Shown: in pieces, positions 32,852 through 43,402 of the stretch
Layout of the letters: the number at the start of each line of letters is the position of its first letter
How positions within the stretch are numbered: position 1 is the stretch's first letter
Assembly: GCA_900323505.1 (NCBI GenBank)
Contig: OOIN01000016.1
Span: 744,001 to 808,000, forward strand
Length of the DNA: 64,000 nucleotides
Source: Ustilago trichophora
Lineage: Eukaryota; Basidiomycota; Ustilaginomycetes; Ustilaginales; Ustilaginaceae
Direction of reading: 5' to 3'
Notes under the pieces: model-generated
The model's database searches: none
Told to the model about the DNA's origin: nothing
Seen by the model: the letters and a program-made list of their open reading frames with translations, nothing else
Program-made: the position numbers and the translations under genes

Positions 32852-35800
32852 ATGTCATCAGCTTCCGACATACCAAGCGCTGCTCCACCACCAAACATGG
32901 CAGCATCGGCCTTCCCCAGCCTTTGGAGATTTTTGTGGGCTTTTCTTGTAGGCCTTTGCATCACAGCCATCTTCTTCCGCTCGCTCTTGCCCCGTCTACC
33001 CCGCATCTTGTTCCGTGGCAAGCTTCGTATCAAGAGAGCAGGCATAAGAGGTATCCGTGGCATCGAGTACCGATCCAAAGGCTTCCACAATGACTCGGCC
33101 GCTTTCTCAAGAAACGAGAACCAGCTCGAGGTCAAGATACAAAGAGTCTACGCTTCCTACCACCTTCCCTACTTCCTCTGCAGGACAAAAGACCACCAAA
33201 GTGTCGTACCTCGCAAGAGTGGTGCCATCATCACCCTGCACGTCCAGGGTGTCGGCGTGCGTCTGCCACGATCTCAGCAAGATGCGCACAAGTCTAAAGT
33301 TTCTTCCTCAGCCTCTGACTCTCAAGACGCCTCCGCAGCCGAGTCCTTAACATTGGAGCAACAGGAGGAGCTCAGGCTGCAGCGACTCATGAGCAGTCCT
33401 CCCATGTCACCCTCGTCAGAATCAAAGACCCTCTTTGCCCACACAAACAAGTCGGCTCAATCGCTGCACTCGGTCTATCCAGATTCAGACAGGCAAGACA
33501 AAGCCCGGCGCATGGTCCCAACGCAACAGCCACAAGCCTCTGGCTTGTACTTCACTTTCCAACAAGCAGGTCTCATGTCCATACATTCCGTACTTGGCCT
33601 GGCATCCTGGTTCCGCTTCTCCGCCGTGCCCGCCTTGAGAAGCTTCATCCTTCGAGCCTTTCGAGCCGCCCTCTTCATCCTCACCTCTAGTCTTCCCGTC
33701 CTCACCTCCCTCGTCTCGATCGAGGTCGACCGTATCGAAATCTACCTCCAAGAAGCCGAGGCAGTAGCCCGCATCGGACGAGCTGGCCTCACCTTTTCCA
33801 TGTCACCAGACTCGCCCTCCACTGATCCTCGAAATTCCAAAGCGCCTCAGCACGCCGCGCAGGCTGATGATCCGGCTCGGGCTTCCTACTACTTTCGCCG
33901 CCCACCAAGTCTGGGGCATTTCTTCGAGGCCATGCGTATGATGCCCACTAGGATGGGCTCCGGTGCCCGTGGAGCAGCCAGCTATCTCGTGGCTGGCATG
34001 TCACCCAGCAACGTAACAGCTCACCTCCGCATCGATAGCATCGACCTCTTTGAAGCCAGTTTTAAGCCAGAGACAACACCCAAATATCGACGTGGCTTTG
34101 GCTCGCGTCGAAATAGCACAGCCCCTTCCTCGAGGCCATCTACACCACTGTCGCCCCAGGCACGCCCAGATCGTGGTGTCTTGTCCCCAAGCCAGTCGGA
34201 TGCTGAACCGGATGCAACGCAACAGCTTACCTCTACCAACGACGACAGTCTCGACTGGCCCTGTCGCCCATCGCGTCCAACGCGCAAGCGTAGCAACAGT
34301 GCATCCCGCTTGTCCAAGATGTCACATGGTTCGTTGCGAGGTTTTGCCGATCGTTGGGCAGATTGGGCCCTCGAGCCTTTGACGGAGTCGGATTTCCACG
34401 CCGATTCTGGCTGGACGCGACAGCATCTCGACAATGGCGTGTTGCCACATCAGCTTCAAACCATCCCATCTTCTGCCAGAATCGTGTCCATCAGTGGTCT
34501 TACCGAGCTCACCGCAAGTCTGCTGGTGGGATCCAACTTTGCACTCGGAGGCGACCGCACTCTGGCGACCAAATTGGTGCTTGGAAGCGCCACCCTCGGA
34601 CTGGATGCCGCACACAGGGTCATGTGCGTTCTCGAAGAGCGCAAAGCGCGAAGGACCGGTTGGGCGCCTACCGAGCACGGTATCTCCGATGACCAGCGTT
34701 CAGTCCTATCCAAGCATCTCGTACAGCAGAGGCCTTCAGCATCGGCCAATGCCCTGCGCATCGTGTCTTCGGTGGCACTCTCTCTGCCATCCGTACGCGT
34801 GACCGCCTCTTCGGATGCCCTCTTGTCATCTGTTGCTCTTTGCGCTGCTAGCTCCGAGGACGCGTCCGGGGAGGACTCTCCGCTACCATCCAGGGATCTT
34901 GCCATTGCCCTCGCTGGCTTCAACTTCGAGCTCAAAGACAGTGATCCAAAGGACGATCTGCATCGTAGATGGCTGGGCACTTGTGGGGTCTCCAGCAGAC
35001 CGCTCTGGAGCAACGGCTCCCGCGAAAAGAAAGGTGGCGACGGCAAGAAGTCGCAGAATCGAGATCGTCATAAAGCTGTACCGCGAGGAACAAAGGGCAT
35101 CGAACATCGACGCACCTTCCTCGCCGACTTGAGCCTCGCAAGCTTTGATGTGCACTGTGGGACACGCGGACGCAGTCACGCCTCTCGACTTCTTTCCATT
35201 GGCGACATTTCTATCGTCGCGAGATCTTCTTGGACTCCCTTCGGACTGTTTGCAGCCTGTCCTGAAGCCGCACGTCTTCTCCTGGCTGGCGATCCGAACG
35301 AGCATGCCGCCGCCGTCGAGGCTGCGGTGGGTGGCGTTGAAACCGACGTCTCCGTGGCCGATATCACTGCCTTGATTCCGATCGCAAGCGAGTTTAGCCG
35401 CAGAAGGCAGACGAAAAGGCAGCAAATTGGCATCGAAGAACCTCCTCGCCCCAAGACCGACATTGAGCGTCTTCGACGACTGCCGAGAATTGCTGCGGGC
35501 TTCCATGTCCAGCGTATTTCCTTGCTTGTGGATTTGACCTCGGAGGCACCTCAAGAGGCTTCCATGCCGCCCGCAAGAGGTCAATCGAGCAGCCCAAGGC
35601 GTAGAAGCTCCAGAAAGCTGACTTTTACCGTTCCTAACGTCGACTTTGTCTTTTTCGGCGAGTACCGTGACGAATACGTCAAGCGTCCTGCGGCTGAGAA
35701 GCGAGCAGCCTACAAAGCTCTCAAGAGCGACAGCCTTGAATGGCCACTCAGCGGAGCCGCTGCCTGCCGCGAAGGAAAGGCACGAACCATTCTCGGAAAG

Positions 35801-38800
35801 GAGCATATCCCCGCGACTGTCACTGAAGAGCCCAAGGAGCTGTCGGCGCCCACCACGCCGCGCGTCTCGAGCTTCTCAAGCAAAAGGTACGCCGAGGTCA
35901 ACCTCACCATGGCCGAGACGCTGCAACGCATGCAAGAGCTGCAACAGAAGCGCGCAGAAGAGGACAGACCATCTGTCACAGCAAGACGTCCGTCGCTCAG
36001 GGAAGCCATGTCAAAGACTGGCAAAGTCCGATTACCTGGATACAGCCGTAGGACTTCAATGGCAGCCGAGACCCGCTTCAGTCTCCGGTACCAATTCGAG
36101 ACATCTCTGCGCATCGATGCTGTCGAGTCCTTCCTGTCTTTGAGTGCCGGCCCGCAGGGTTCGACAAGATTATTTCTTCGACCGCAATCGTCCAAAGGTA
36201 CTCCTGACATCGGATCCTCGCAGCATCACCTTCTCGCCATGCATAGCTTTGAGGTGCTTGGCTCGGGACGCGTCCCCGGTAGTGTCGAGCCTCGAGGCTC
36301 TCCGCTGGACGATGACATTCCCACCTTGTCTGCGCAAGATACCGTAGCGGAGTTCAGAGCCAACATCGAAGATGTCGACGTCGAAGCGTGGAACATTTGC
36401 GCTCTCGAAACCTACGCAGATTTGGCTGCTGCCATCATTCAAGCAAAACAAAAGCGGAACAGGCCCGGCACGGCGGAGCAGGCCAATGGCGGCGGAGGCA
36501 GTCCAGCCGATGTCCGTGTGGAGACCAATCACACAGACGCACAGTCTGCGCCAAAGCCAAAGTCTCTAGTCGAGCGTCTTCCGGGTGGACTGGCACTGTA
36601 CATGTCCATTGGCCGCACGATCGCTCATCTGGGTGGACCAGATCGTCGCATCGAGGACAATATCGCCCGCGGCGTTGGCTTCGAGGCCGAGCGCATCGTC
36701 CTAGAGTACGCCGCTGTCACCGAGTCAAAGACCAACGCTGGGGCGCAAAGAACGAATTGGGGCGCACGCACTGCTCTGGAGCTTTCCGAGGACTTGCAGT
36801 TGCAAGCAATGTCGCTCGCTAACCGACACGGTCGCGTAGGTCTGGCACGCATCGTCATGCACCACGCAGGCATCTTCCCGATCCTTGACGCAGAGCTTGC
36901 CACCAAGCAGCACACTGAGGGTACAGCATCCGAGTCCTTTGCTCAGGCAAAAGCACCCAAGGGCGAAGCGTGGCCGAAAGAGCAGCCTTCGACCGAGACC
37001 TCGGATCGCTCGGCTACCTCTTTACTCGCAGACAGTGTGTGGACCTTCAAGAAAGACGATCAGCGTGTGCACAAGTCCAAACAGCATCGTCCCAAGCTTC
37101 GTAAGCAGGATCGCAGCAACTTTGTCCTCTTCGTACCGTATGCTGCATTCAAGGCAGTGGTGCGACCTCCGCAAGCTCAGAACAAAGCTGGACTTGCAGG
37201 GACGAGCGAGGATGAAGTCACCATCACAACCGAGGACACCAACCTTGTTGCTTTTAACATCGATCTTCTGCACACCTACTGCTTCCTCCTAGCCTTTTCC
37301 ACTTTCAAGCATCTCGCCCTCCGTGCACAGAGCAGCTCACATCCTCATCGTGCGCCTCAAACGGAGCAACAAGCAAGCCCAAATAAACAGACCACTCCCG
37401 CACCCAGACGTGCCCGACCCAGTGTCTCGTGTCGATTCGACATCAAGGAGGTGCACACTTTCGTCACACTTCCCAGGTCGACGCGCGTCTTTATGAGAAT
37501 CCGCCGACTCGAGGTGCGGAAGGATCCAAGGAACGGTCTGTCCGTATCCACCGAGACCATTTTGGGTGCTGTCGAAAGCCCGAAGCAAGGCAAGGGCGAC
37601 GTCTGGGAGGAAGCGGTGCGTCTGCGTGATTGGAGGGTTACTCTACCACCAAAGTTGCCTGGCAAGAAGCCGGGTATCAACGTCGGCGGAGATGCTGCAC
37701 TCGTCCGAGTCCCCTATGGGTACTCTGTGTTTCCGATCATCGACAACACCTCGGTTGCGATCAAAGCGACGAAACAGTTGGTGTATCAGTTCGTCAACGA
37801 TGCGGATGATTCCATCATAGCACCAATCGCGGAAGATCCGAAGCTGCTCCCTGATATCAACATCAAGATCCGCGTCTTAACACTGGAAGCAGAGGACGAT
37901 CCTTTTGAGACTAAGCTCAACCTCATCTGGCGAGCAGGTCTTGCTGAGAATATGGCGCGTGAGGAGAGGGAAGTCGCGTTTGCTGCCAAAGCAGAAGCTC
38001 TCTCTGCCTCAAAAATGGCCCAGAGTAGCGGCTCTTTCCGCTCCTACCGAAGCGATGCTAGCCTCGCCTCTTCAGCTGGCTCCATTATGGCCGATTATGA
38101 TGACGAAGAATCCAGCAGCACCTCTGACGATGCCGATTCAACAAAATCAAAGCAGCAGCACGTCAGCTACGATGAGGCTAGAATCGCTCTCGACGCTTTC
38201 AACTCATCAAGTTGGGTGCGCCGCTACATCAATGCCCAGTCAGAGCAGAGTCGGCGTCAAGAGAATGTCTTGAAAAACATCTATGGCCGCTTCACATTGT
38301 CGCGCAGTCTCGACGACCTCCCCATCAAAGTGTTGCCGATTGGCAAGGCAGCACCCCTTTTCCGCTCCACCATGCATCGCGTCGGTCTGCAGGTCGGACA
38401 AGCCCACTTCCCTCTCGATCATCTGCGCGACTTCATTCACGAGAAGGGTGCGGGCGTGCCCAAAGACCTTCTTTACTCGCTCGTGATACCTCTGCACATG
38501 AAATGGGAGATGGAGGAATGGCGTGTGAGCCTGCGCGATTACCCAATGCCATTGCTGCATGTCCCGCCCACCCATCGTAGCGAGAATGACGCTCGAAAAG
38601 CTTGGTGTTTCGAAGGCGACATCGCCATCGCCGAACAGCTGGGCGGTCCCGAATCCATCAGACACGTGCCTGCCGTCATTGTCCCAGCTGCGACCGGTCG
38701 CCCTGATGCAATCGAGTATGGCATTGTCGTCCCCAAGGTGGCAATGTCGGTCAAGATGTACGGCACACCAACAGTGAGGCTGCGAACACCCTTCCCGACT

Positions 38801-41800
38801 CGCTTGGTTTGGGGACAATCAATCCAGCCAACCATCCAGGATGTGATGCGTGTCATCGATGGCGTCACGCCCCCGCCGCACGACCCATCACCCAAGCTCG
38901 GTTTCTGGGACAAGCTGCCGCTTATCCTTCACGGTCATGTCAATTTCAAGTTCGAGGACGAGGGCGGGTTCAACATCCACATGAAGGGAGGTCGTGATCC
39001 ATACGACATTGAAGGCCAAGCCGCTGGCTGGGTCAAGTCGTGGAAAGGAAATGTCGAGCTGCGCATCGGCTACAACAATCCGGAGAAGGAGTTCTTCCAG
39101 ATCTTGAGCCACGAGTACGTGCTGGCAGTCCCGGACCTGTGCGACTATGTCGATCATGCTGCTACTGGTGTACTTGGCGGAAGCGATCATCATTCAGATC
39201 GGCACCATCACTACCAGCACGGTCGCGACGGCGAAGAAAGCTACCACGACTCGTATGATCGCAAATCAGTTGACGCCTCCGTGACATCCAGCATGTACCG
39301 ATACATGAAGGATCCGACCTTCCGGAAGGTTGTAATCAAGCTCACCAATGGTGTGCGTTGGGGTGCAGGCCTGCACGGGGAACGCACATGCGACGACGAG
39401 ACGTGTCCACGCCGCCCGAAATGCCACGGCGAGCCTTTCTACCGCGAATGTCGTGAGTTCAAACGCGTCAAACATTGGGATGTCATCCCCAAGACGCACG
39501 AACACTTTGACTCGATTCCTGAGAGTGAGCGGCGCGACTCGTTCCGTGGATGGCGATCGCACCATCTGCACTTTTCGCTCTCGGTCTTTTCGCCTAAGAA
39601 TGGCATCACTGGCTATGGCGGAGGCCGACACGTTTCTAGTTTCGATGCGGTCAACAACTTCTACTTCTCGCCGCTCGCCTGGCAGCATTTCTGGGCTTGG
39701 ATGCGACTGTTCAGCAGCGCTATGAGCTTACCTATTCGATCAGGTCAGCTCTTCCCGGACAGTCCGCCGCCTTCGCCGAAGTTCGGTCGATTCCTCGGCA
39801 CCATCAAATACAGGATCGATCTAGAGCCGCTCTTTATCACGCATCAGTATCGGCAATTCAACAAAGAAGACTGGGCCAGGGGATTGCGGACGCATGTTGG
39901 TATCAAGGCCCGCATCGACTCCTTCACCCTGGATATGCATCAGCGGCAGCAAGAGACGGTCAAAGATCGACCCGAGCTGGGAGGTCCGCGCATCGTCTTT
40001 CACAAGCCCTTCTACGAGGCTGAGGTCAAATGCGAGGCAATCGATCTCAAAGCGTTTGCGGCTCGCATGCGAGAAAACAGCGAGGCGCCAGCAGCTGTGG
40101 AAGATCAGGAGATCGGCGAGAGCATGTTTGACGAATTGTTTGCCGAAGATGTCGAGATCTCGGATGATGAGCTCGTGTGGATTGATATGAATGATCTCGT
40201 CGAGCTCGATGCGTCAGTCATCACCGACCCTACACCTAAGATTCGCATGTTTCCAGCGATGGTGTGTCCACAGTTCAACTACTACCGTAAGGTCGAGTCG
40301 AAACGAGAACGTCGCGCACGCGAGATGCAGGATCGGGTAACAAATGGCAGTCATCGCGGCGAGGGCGGGAATGACATCGAGGAGCTGCTCAGCAAGCTGG
40401 AACGCAGCAAGTTTGGCCATGAACACAGCCACGTCTGCATGGTTGGTCAGAATGACAAGCCGTACGGTATGCAGCGTAAACTTGCCCAGGCGAGGTTGCA
40501 GACCATTCGGCGTGACATTGACCGTGTCCTCAACTCGAGCGACGATTCCAGCTCCACCTCTGATGGAGACTCGGAAGGCTCCGAGGACCACCAGGACCGG
40601 CTCAACGATCTCCACGGTCGAGAACGCATCCTCAGCGGCTTCATCTCGCATCTTGGGCGCGTGCAGGAACACACCGATCGCGTGGAGCGCGCCAAAGCAG
40701 AAGGCTATCCTGCGCCGAAACGGTCAGTCCCCGCCGATCGTAACTTCGGGCTTGGTGCGACTGATCTGGAATCGCTATACCATGACTTTGGCAAGTTTGA
40801 CAACCGCTACGTAGCCCACAACCCCACCATCTTCTTCAGCAACGTCACTCGTACTCTGTTACTTAAGTACTACTACAGTTCTCGATTGCGACGAGGCTAT
40901 GCGCACCACATGACAGCCACCGCTGTTCGCTATATCCGCGATCTGCTCAAGAAGAAGGACAAGAACGAACGAGCTTCAGGTAGGCCGAAACCACAGCATC
41001 CCAGCCAGTCCGGCAGAACACCGCAGCATCTGACGCCGAGCACCGAGGGAACCATCGGTCTTGACATCCTCCACGAGATGTTGGATGACACTGTCAAGCA
41101 CATGTTTGGCAAGGATGGCTACAGCACGTCGGGCTGGGGCTGCAAACCTGAGGACCGAAGTGAAGATGCTATGGACGCCGAAATGCGGCCCACAGACGGC
41201 ATTTCTGATGACTTCAATGTAGTCAAGAGCAACGTCTGTCTTCTCCTCAAGCCTCAGGTGGTGCTACGTAGCGACGTCGACGACAAGTCCACCGTCATTG
41301 TCACAGCTCTTCGCACACGGCTTCAGAACTACACAGTGCAGGACGAAAGCTGCGCCGAAGACTCGGTCAACGCTGTCGTGCTGCGCAGGAACTTTTTCGC
41401 GCTCGACAATCTTCAGTGCTACTATCCCAACGCCCTTGCCCAAAGCGGAGCCCAGAAACGTGGCTACATGTCTCTTCCACTCGAGACCCTAATCGACATG
41501 CACGGTCAGGCTCGCGACTTCGAGAGGATCGTTCCGCACACCAACGCCACGATGTATTATGACAAGTTCAACAAGCTTCGTCTGTCTGACTCGTCAAACG
41601 TTGCGACCTTTAGGAAGGATGGGAAGCCTGTGCAAGACCATCTTCATCACCACATGGACATGATCTTGCTCAACTGCCCCCGCTTCTCTGTTTCTGCCAA
41701 CGGCGAGCACTTTGCGGCGCTGTACAATGTGGTTACTGATCTGATCTTGTATCGAGATCCGGCGCATCGCGACCATGCCAAGAGGCTGGAGGAGATGATG

Positions 41801-43402
41801 TTCAGCTACGATTTCACGGATGTCTCGGGTCTGGCTGATATCGTCGCGGCTCTTCAGCTGCGAATTCGCGAAGCTCGCTCTTTGGTAGAGCAGTATCAGG
41901 CCGTAGCCGACCGACTCAATGAGCGCGGCAAGGCTGACTTTGTCGCCCTGCTTGGCGAGACCGCTGATTTGGTGGAGGAGCTGAATCTTATCATGGACGC
42001 CATTACCACGTCGCAGGACAGCAAGGGTGGCGCAGATCGCGAGAAGAAGTCGGCGCTTCGCTTCATGACCCAGGCACAGGAGGTGGCCTGGAACATGATT
42101 GGCGACGAGGCCGGGCAGTTGGTGGCCAAGTTGGCCTTGCGCGGTATTAGCTTTTCGTGGCTCAACAAGGCAGACAACTCTGCTGCCAACACGCTGTCCA
42201 TCCAGGACCTGCAAGCACTCAGCGTCGATCCGAATGCGGTCTTTGCCGAGATTATCACCAAGCACACGCGTGCCCAGGACCACCCGATGGCCAAGGAGGG
42301 TCGGTTCCTAGACGCCATGTGGAGTGTCTTGCCACCTGTCGGAGGCATTTCGATCGTTGATATGTTTGAGTTCAACTTGCATCCAGTCAGGATCCAGATC
42401 GAGCTGTTGGTGGGTCGCAAGATCATGGACTACATCTTCGGTACCAAACGACAGCGCGAGAAGGAAGAGGAGGAGCAAAAGCGCCTGGAGAACGAGGTCA
42501 GCCGTACAGAGAAGACTGTGACCAAGAAAAAGTCGCCTTTTGCTCGATTGCTAGGGAGTCGAAAGCACCTTGCGCCGAGCTCTTCGAACGCATCCTCACA
42601 GCAGGCGTCGCGCAGACCTAGCACGAATGCAAGCTCGGCGAGTTTGGCAGCTACTGAGGGACAATCGCGAAGCGCTTCGACATCGGACTTGGCGTCGATC
42701 GGTCGACCGTCTTCCGATGGGTCAAGGGAAGATGATGCCGAGAGCATGACGGGCCGTGCTTCCACCAAAGCAATGATCTCGAATCCTGCCACTGCAAAGA
42801 CGTCTCTCAAGTCACGACCTGGCACGCCTAGCAGTGCGAAGGACAAGGAAAAGGACACCGCCACCGACGACCATCGTCCAGGTGACCAGTTTGCCATTGC
42901 GCAGAAGAACGCTGCCGAGATGCGATCGCGCGCCTCGGCCTACCGCACATTTGTGTACGTCAAAATCTCGGAGACGATCTTTTGCCTCTCGTACAAGGGT
43001 GAGAAGCAGAAATCCATTACGGATTTGTATGACCTTGTCTTCCGCACGCCCAATTTCGAGTACCACAACAGTACATTTGGATACGTCGATCTGGCTGAGA
43101 GCTTCAAGAAGGACGTCTTCAAGGCGGCGTGGAACCAGAAATCGACCCTGTTGCGCGATATCATCACACACCGACCCAATCGCAAGCGCAATGCGATTGA
43201 GAGTATAAGGGCGATTCGTCAGGCGTCGCGTGCAAGGGAATCGCTGGCTCCACTGGATATCTCAATCGAGCCTCCGACATCGGCAGATCGATCTTCGTTT
43301 GATGGAAGCAGTCATATGGTAGAGTCGCCGACGGATACGTTCAGCTACCACGGTGGAGAGGTGTACGGTGGGTCGAGCTCAAGATCCCCATCGGAATACT
43401 AG
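32852..43402 (+). CDS. FMP27: FMP27/BLTP2 (hobbit/SABRE) bridge-like lipid-transfer protein
   Basis: The intronless gene encodes 3516 residues starting at the ATG at 32852. The frame is open slightly further 5', but only through a TTG. An N-terminal hydrophobic helix (about 21-46, LWRFLWAFLVGLCITAIFF) would anchor the protein in the ER. The body is built of long beta-rich segments typical of repeating beta-groove proteins that conduct lipids between membranes at contact sites. The family signature GFWDKLPLILHG lies at about residue 2016. Another conserved part is SPLAWQHFWAWMRLFSSAMSLPIRSG (about 2275), followed by LGTIKYRIDLEPLFITHQY. The C-terminal region (about 3370-3450) is conserved too, with FVYVKISETIFCLSYKG. 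Disordered Ser/Pro-rich insertions and a Ser/Thr-rich linker (about 3240-3340) make it longer than yeast Fmp27 (about 2630). Confidence 0.92.
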   Translation: MSSASDIPSAAPPPNMAASAFPSLWRFLWAFLVGLCITAIFFRSLLPRLPRILFRGKLRIKRAGIRGIRGIEYRSKGFHNDSAAFSRNENQLEVKIQRVYASYHLPYFLCRTKDHQSVVPRKSGAIITLHVQGVGVRLPRSQQDAHKSKVSSSASDSQDASAAESLTLEQQEELRLQRLMSSPPMSPSSESKTLFAHTNKSAQSLHSVYPDSDRQDKARRMVPTQQPQASGLYFTFQQAGLMSIHSVLGLASWFRFSAVPALRSFILRAFRAALFILTSSLPVLTSLVSIEVDRIEIYLQEAEAVARIGRAGLTFSMSPDSPSTDPRNSKAPQHAAQADDPARASYYFRRPPSLGHFFEAMRMMPTRMGSGARGAASYLVAGMSPSNVTAHLRIDSIDLFEASFKPETTPKYRRGFGSRRNSTAPSSRPSTPLSPQARPDRGVLSPSQSDAEPDATQQLTSTNDDSLDWPCRPSRPTRKRSNSASRLSKMSHGSLRGFADRWADWALEPLTESDFHADSGWTRQHLDNGVLPHQLQTIPSSARIVSISGLTELTASLLVGSNFALGGDRTLATKLVLGSATLGLDAAHRVMCVLEERKARRTGWAPTEHGISDDQRSVLSKHLVQQRPSASANALRIVSSVALSLPSVRVTASSDALLSSVALCAASSEDASGEDSPLPSRDLAIALAGFNFELKDSDPKDDLHRRWLGTCGVSSRPLWSNGSREKKGGDGKKSQNRDRHKAVPRGTKGIEHRRTFLADLSLASFDVHCGTRGRSHASRLLSIGDISIVARSSWTPFGLFAACPEAARLLLAGDPNEHAAAVEAAVGGVETDVSVADITALIPIASEFSRRRQTKRQQIGIEEPPRPKTDIERLRRLPRIAAGFHVQRISLLVDLTSEAPQEASMPPARGQSSSPRRRSSRKLTFTVPNVDFVFFGEYRDEYVKRPAAEKRAAYKALKSDSLEWPLSGAAACREGKARTILGKEHIPATVTEEPKELSAPTTPRVSSFSSKRYAEVNLTMAETLQRMQELQQKRAEEDRPSVTARRPSLREAMSKTGKVRLPGYSRRTSMAAETRFSLRYQFETSLRIDAVESFLSLSAGPQGSTRLFLRPQSSKGTPDIGSSQHHLLAMHSFEVLGSGRVPGSVEPRGSPLDDDIPTLSAQDTVAEFRANIEDVDVEAWNICALETYADLAAAIIQAKQKRNRPGTAEQANGGGGSPADVRVETNHTDAQSAPKPKSLVERLPGGLALYMSIGRTIAHLGGPDRRIEDNIARGVGFEAERIVLEYAAVTESKTNAGAQRTNWGARTALELSEDLQLQAMSLANRHGRVGLARIVMHHAGIFPILDAELATKQHTEGTASESFAQAKAPKGEAWPKEQPSTETSDRSATSLLADSVWTFKKDDQRVHKSKQHRPKLRKQDRSNFVLFVPYAAFKAVVRPPQAQNKAGLAGTSEDEVTITTEDTNLVAFNIDLLHTYCFLLAFSTFKHLALRAQSSSHPHRAPQTEQQASPNKQTTPAPRRARPSVSCRFDIKEVHTFVTLPRSTRVFMRIRRLEVRKDPRNGLSVSTETILGAVESPKQGKGDVWEEAVRLRDWRVTLPPKLPGKKPGINVGGDAALVRVPYGYSVFPIIDNTSVAIKATKQLVYQFVNDADDSIIAPIAEDPKLLPDINIKIRVLTLEAEDDPFETKLNLIWRAGLAENMAREEREVAFAAKAEALSASKMAQSSGSFRSYRSDASLASSAGSIMADYDDEESSSTSDDADSTKSKQQHVSYDEARIALDAFNSSSWVRRYINAQSEQSRRQENVLKNIYGRFTLSRSLDDLPIKVLPIGKAAPLFRSTMHRVGLQVGQAHFPLDHLRDFIHEKGAGVPKDLLYSLVIPLHMKWEMEEWRVSLRDYPMPLLHVPPTHRSENDARKAWCFEGDIAIAEQLGGPESIRHVPAVIVPAATGRPDAIEYGIVVPKVAMSVKMYGTPTVRLRTPFPTRLVWGQSIQPTIQDVMRVIDGVTPPPHDPSPKLGFWDKLPLILHGHVNFKFEDEGGFNIHMKGGRDPYDIEGQAAGWVKSWKGNVELRIGYNNPEKEFFQILSHEYVLAVPDLCDYVDHAATGVLGGSDHHSDRHHHYQHGRDGEESYHDSYDRKSVDASVTSSMYRYMKDPTFRKVVIKLTNGVRWGAGLHGERTCDDETCPRRPKCHGEPFYRECREFKRVKHWDVIPKTHEHFDSIPESERRDSFRGWRSHHLHFSLSVFSPKNGITGYGGGRHVSSFDAVNNFYFSPLAWQHFWAWMRLFSSAMSLPIRSGQLFPDSPPPSPKFGRFLGTIKYRIDLEPLFITHQYRQFNKEDWARGLRTHVGIKARIDSFTLDMHQRQQETVKDRPELGGPRIVFHKPFYEAEVKCEAIDLKAFAARMRENSEAPAAVEDQEIGESMFDELFAEDVEISDDELVWIDMNDLVELDASVITDPTPKIRMFPAMVCPQFNYYRKVESKRERRAREMQDRVTNGSHRGEGGNDIEELLSKLERSKFGHEHSHVCMVGQNDKPYGMQRKLAQARLQTIRRDIDRVLNSSDDSSSTSDGDSEGSEDHQDRLNDLHGRERILSGFISHLGRVQEHTDRVERAKAEGYPAPKRSVPADRNFGLGATDLESLYHDFGKFDNRYVAHNPTIFFSNVTRTLLLKYYYSSRLRRGYAHHMTATAVRYIRDLLKKKDKNERASGRPKPQHPSQSGRTPQHLTPSTEGTIGLDILHEMLDDTVKHMFGKDGYSTSGWGCKPEDRSEDAMDAEMRPTDGISDDFNVVKSNVCLLLKPQVVLRSDVDDKSTVIVTALRTRLQNYTVQDESCAEDSVNAVVLRRNFFALDNLQCYYPNALAQSGAQKRGYMSLPLETLIDMHGQARDFERIVPHTNATMYYDKFNKLRLSDSSNVATFRKDGKPVQDHLHHHMDMILLNCPRFSVSANGEHFAALYNVVTDLILYRDPAHRDHAKRLEEMMFSYDFTDVSGLADIVAALQLRIREARSLVEQYQAVADRLNERGKADFVALLGETADLVEELNLIMDAITTSQDSKGGADREKKSALRFMTQAQEVAWNMIGDEAGQLVAKLALRGISFSWLNKADNSAANTLSIQDLQALSVDPNAVFAEIITKHTRAQDHPMAKEGRFLDAMWSVLPPVGGISIVDMFEFNLHPVRIQIELLVGRKIMDYIFGTKRQREKEEEEQKRLENEVSRTEKTVTKKKSPFARLLGSRKHLAPSSSNASSQQASRRPSTNASSASLAATEGQSRSASTSDLASIGRPSSDGSREDDAESMTGRASTKAMISNPATAKTSLKSRPGTPSSAKDKEKDTATDDHRPGDQFAIAQKNAAEMRSRASAYRTFVYVKISETIFCLSYKGEKQKSITDLYDLVFRTPNFEYHNSTFGYVDLAESFKKDVFKAAWNQKSTLLRDIITHRPNRKRNAIESIRAIRQASRARESLAPLDISIEPPTSADRSSFDGSSHMVESPTDTFSYHGGEVYGGSSSRSPSEY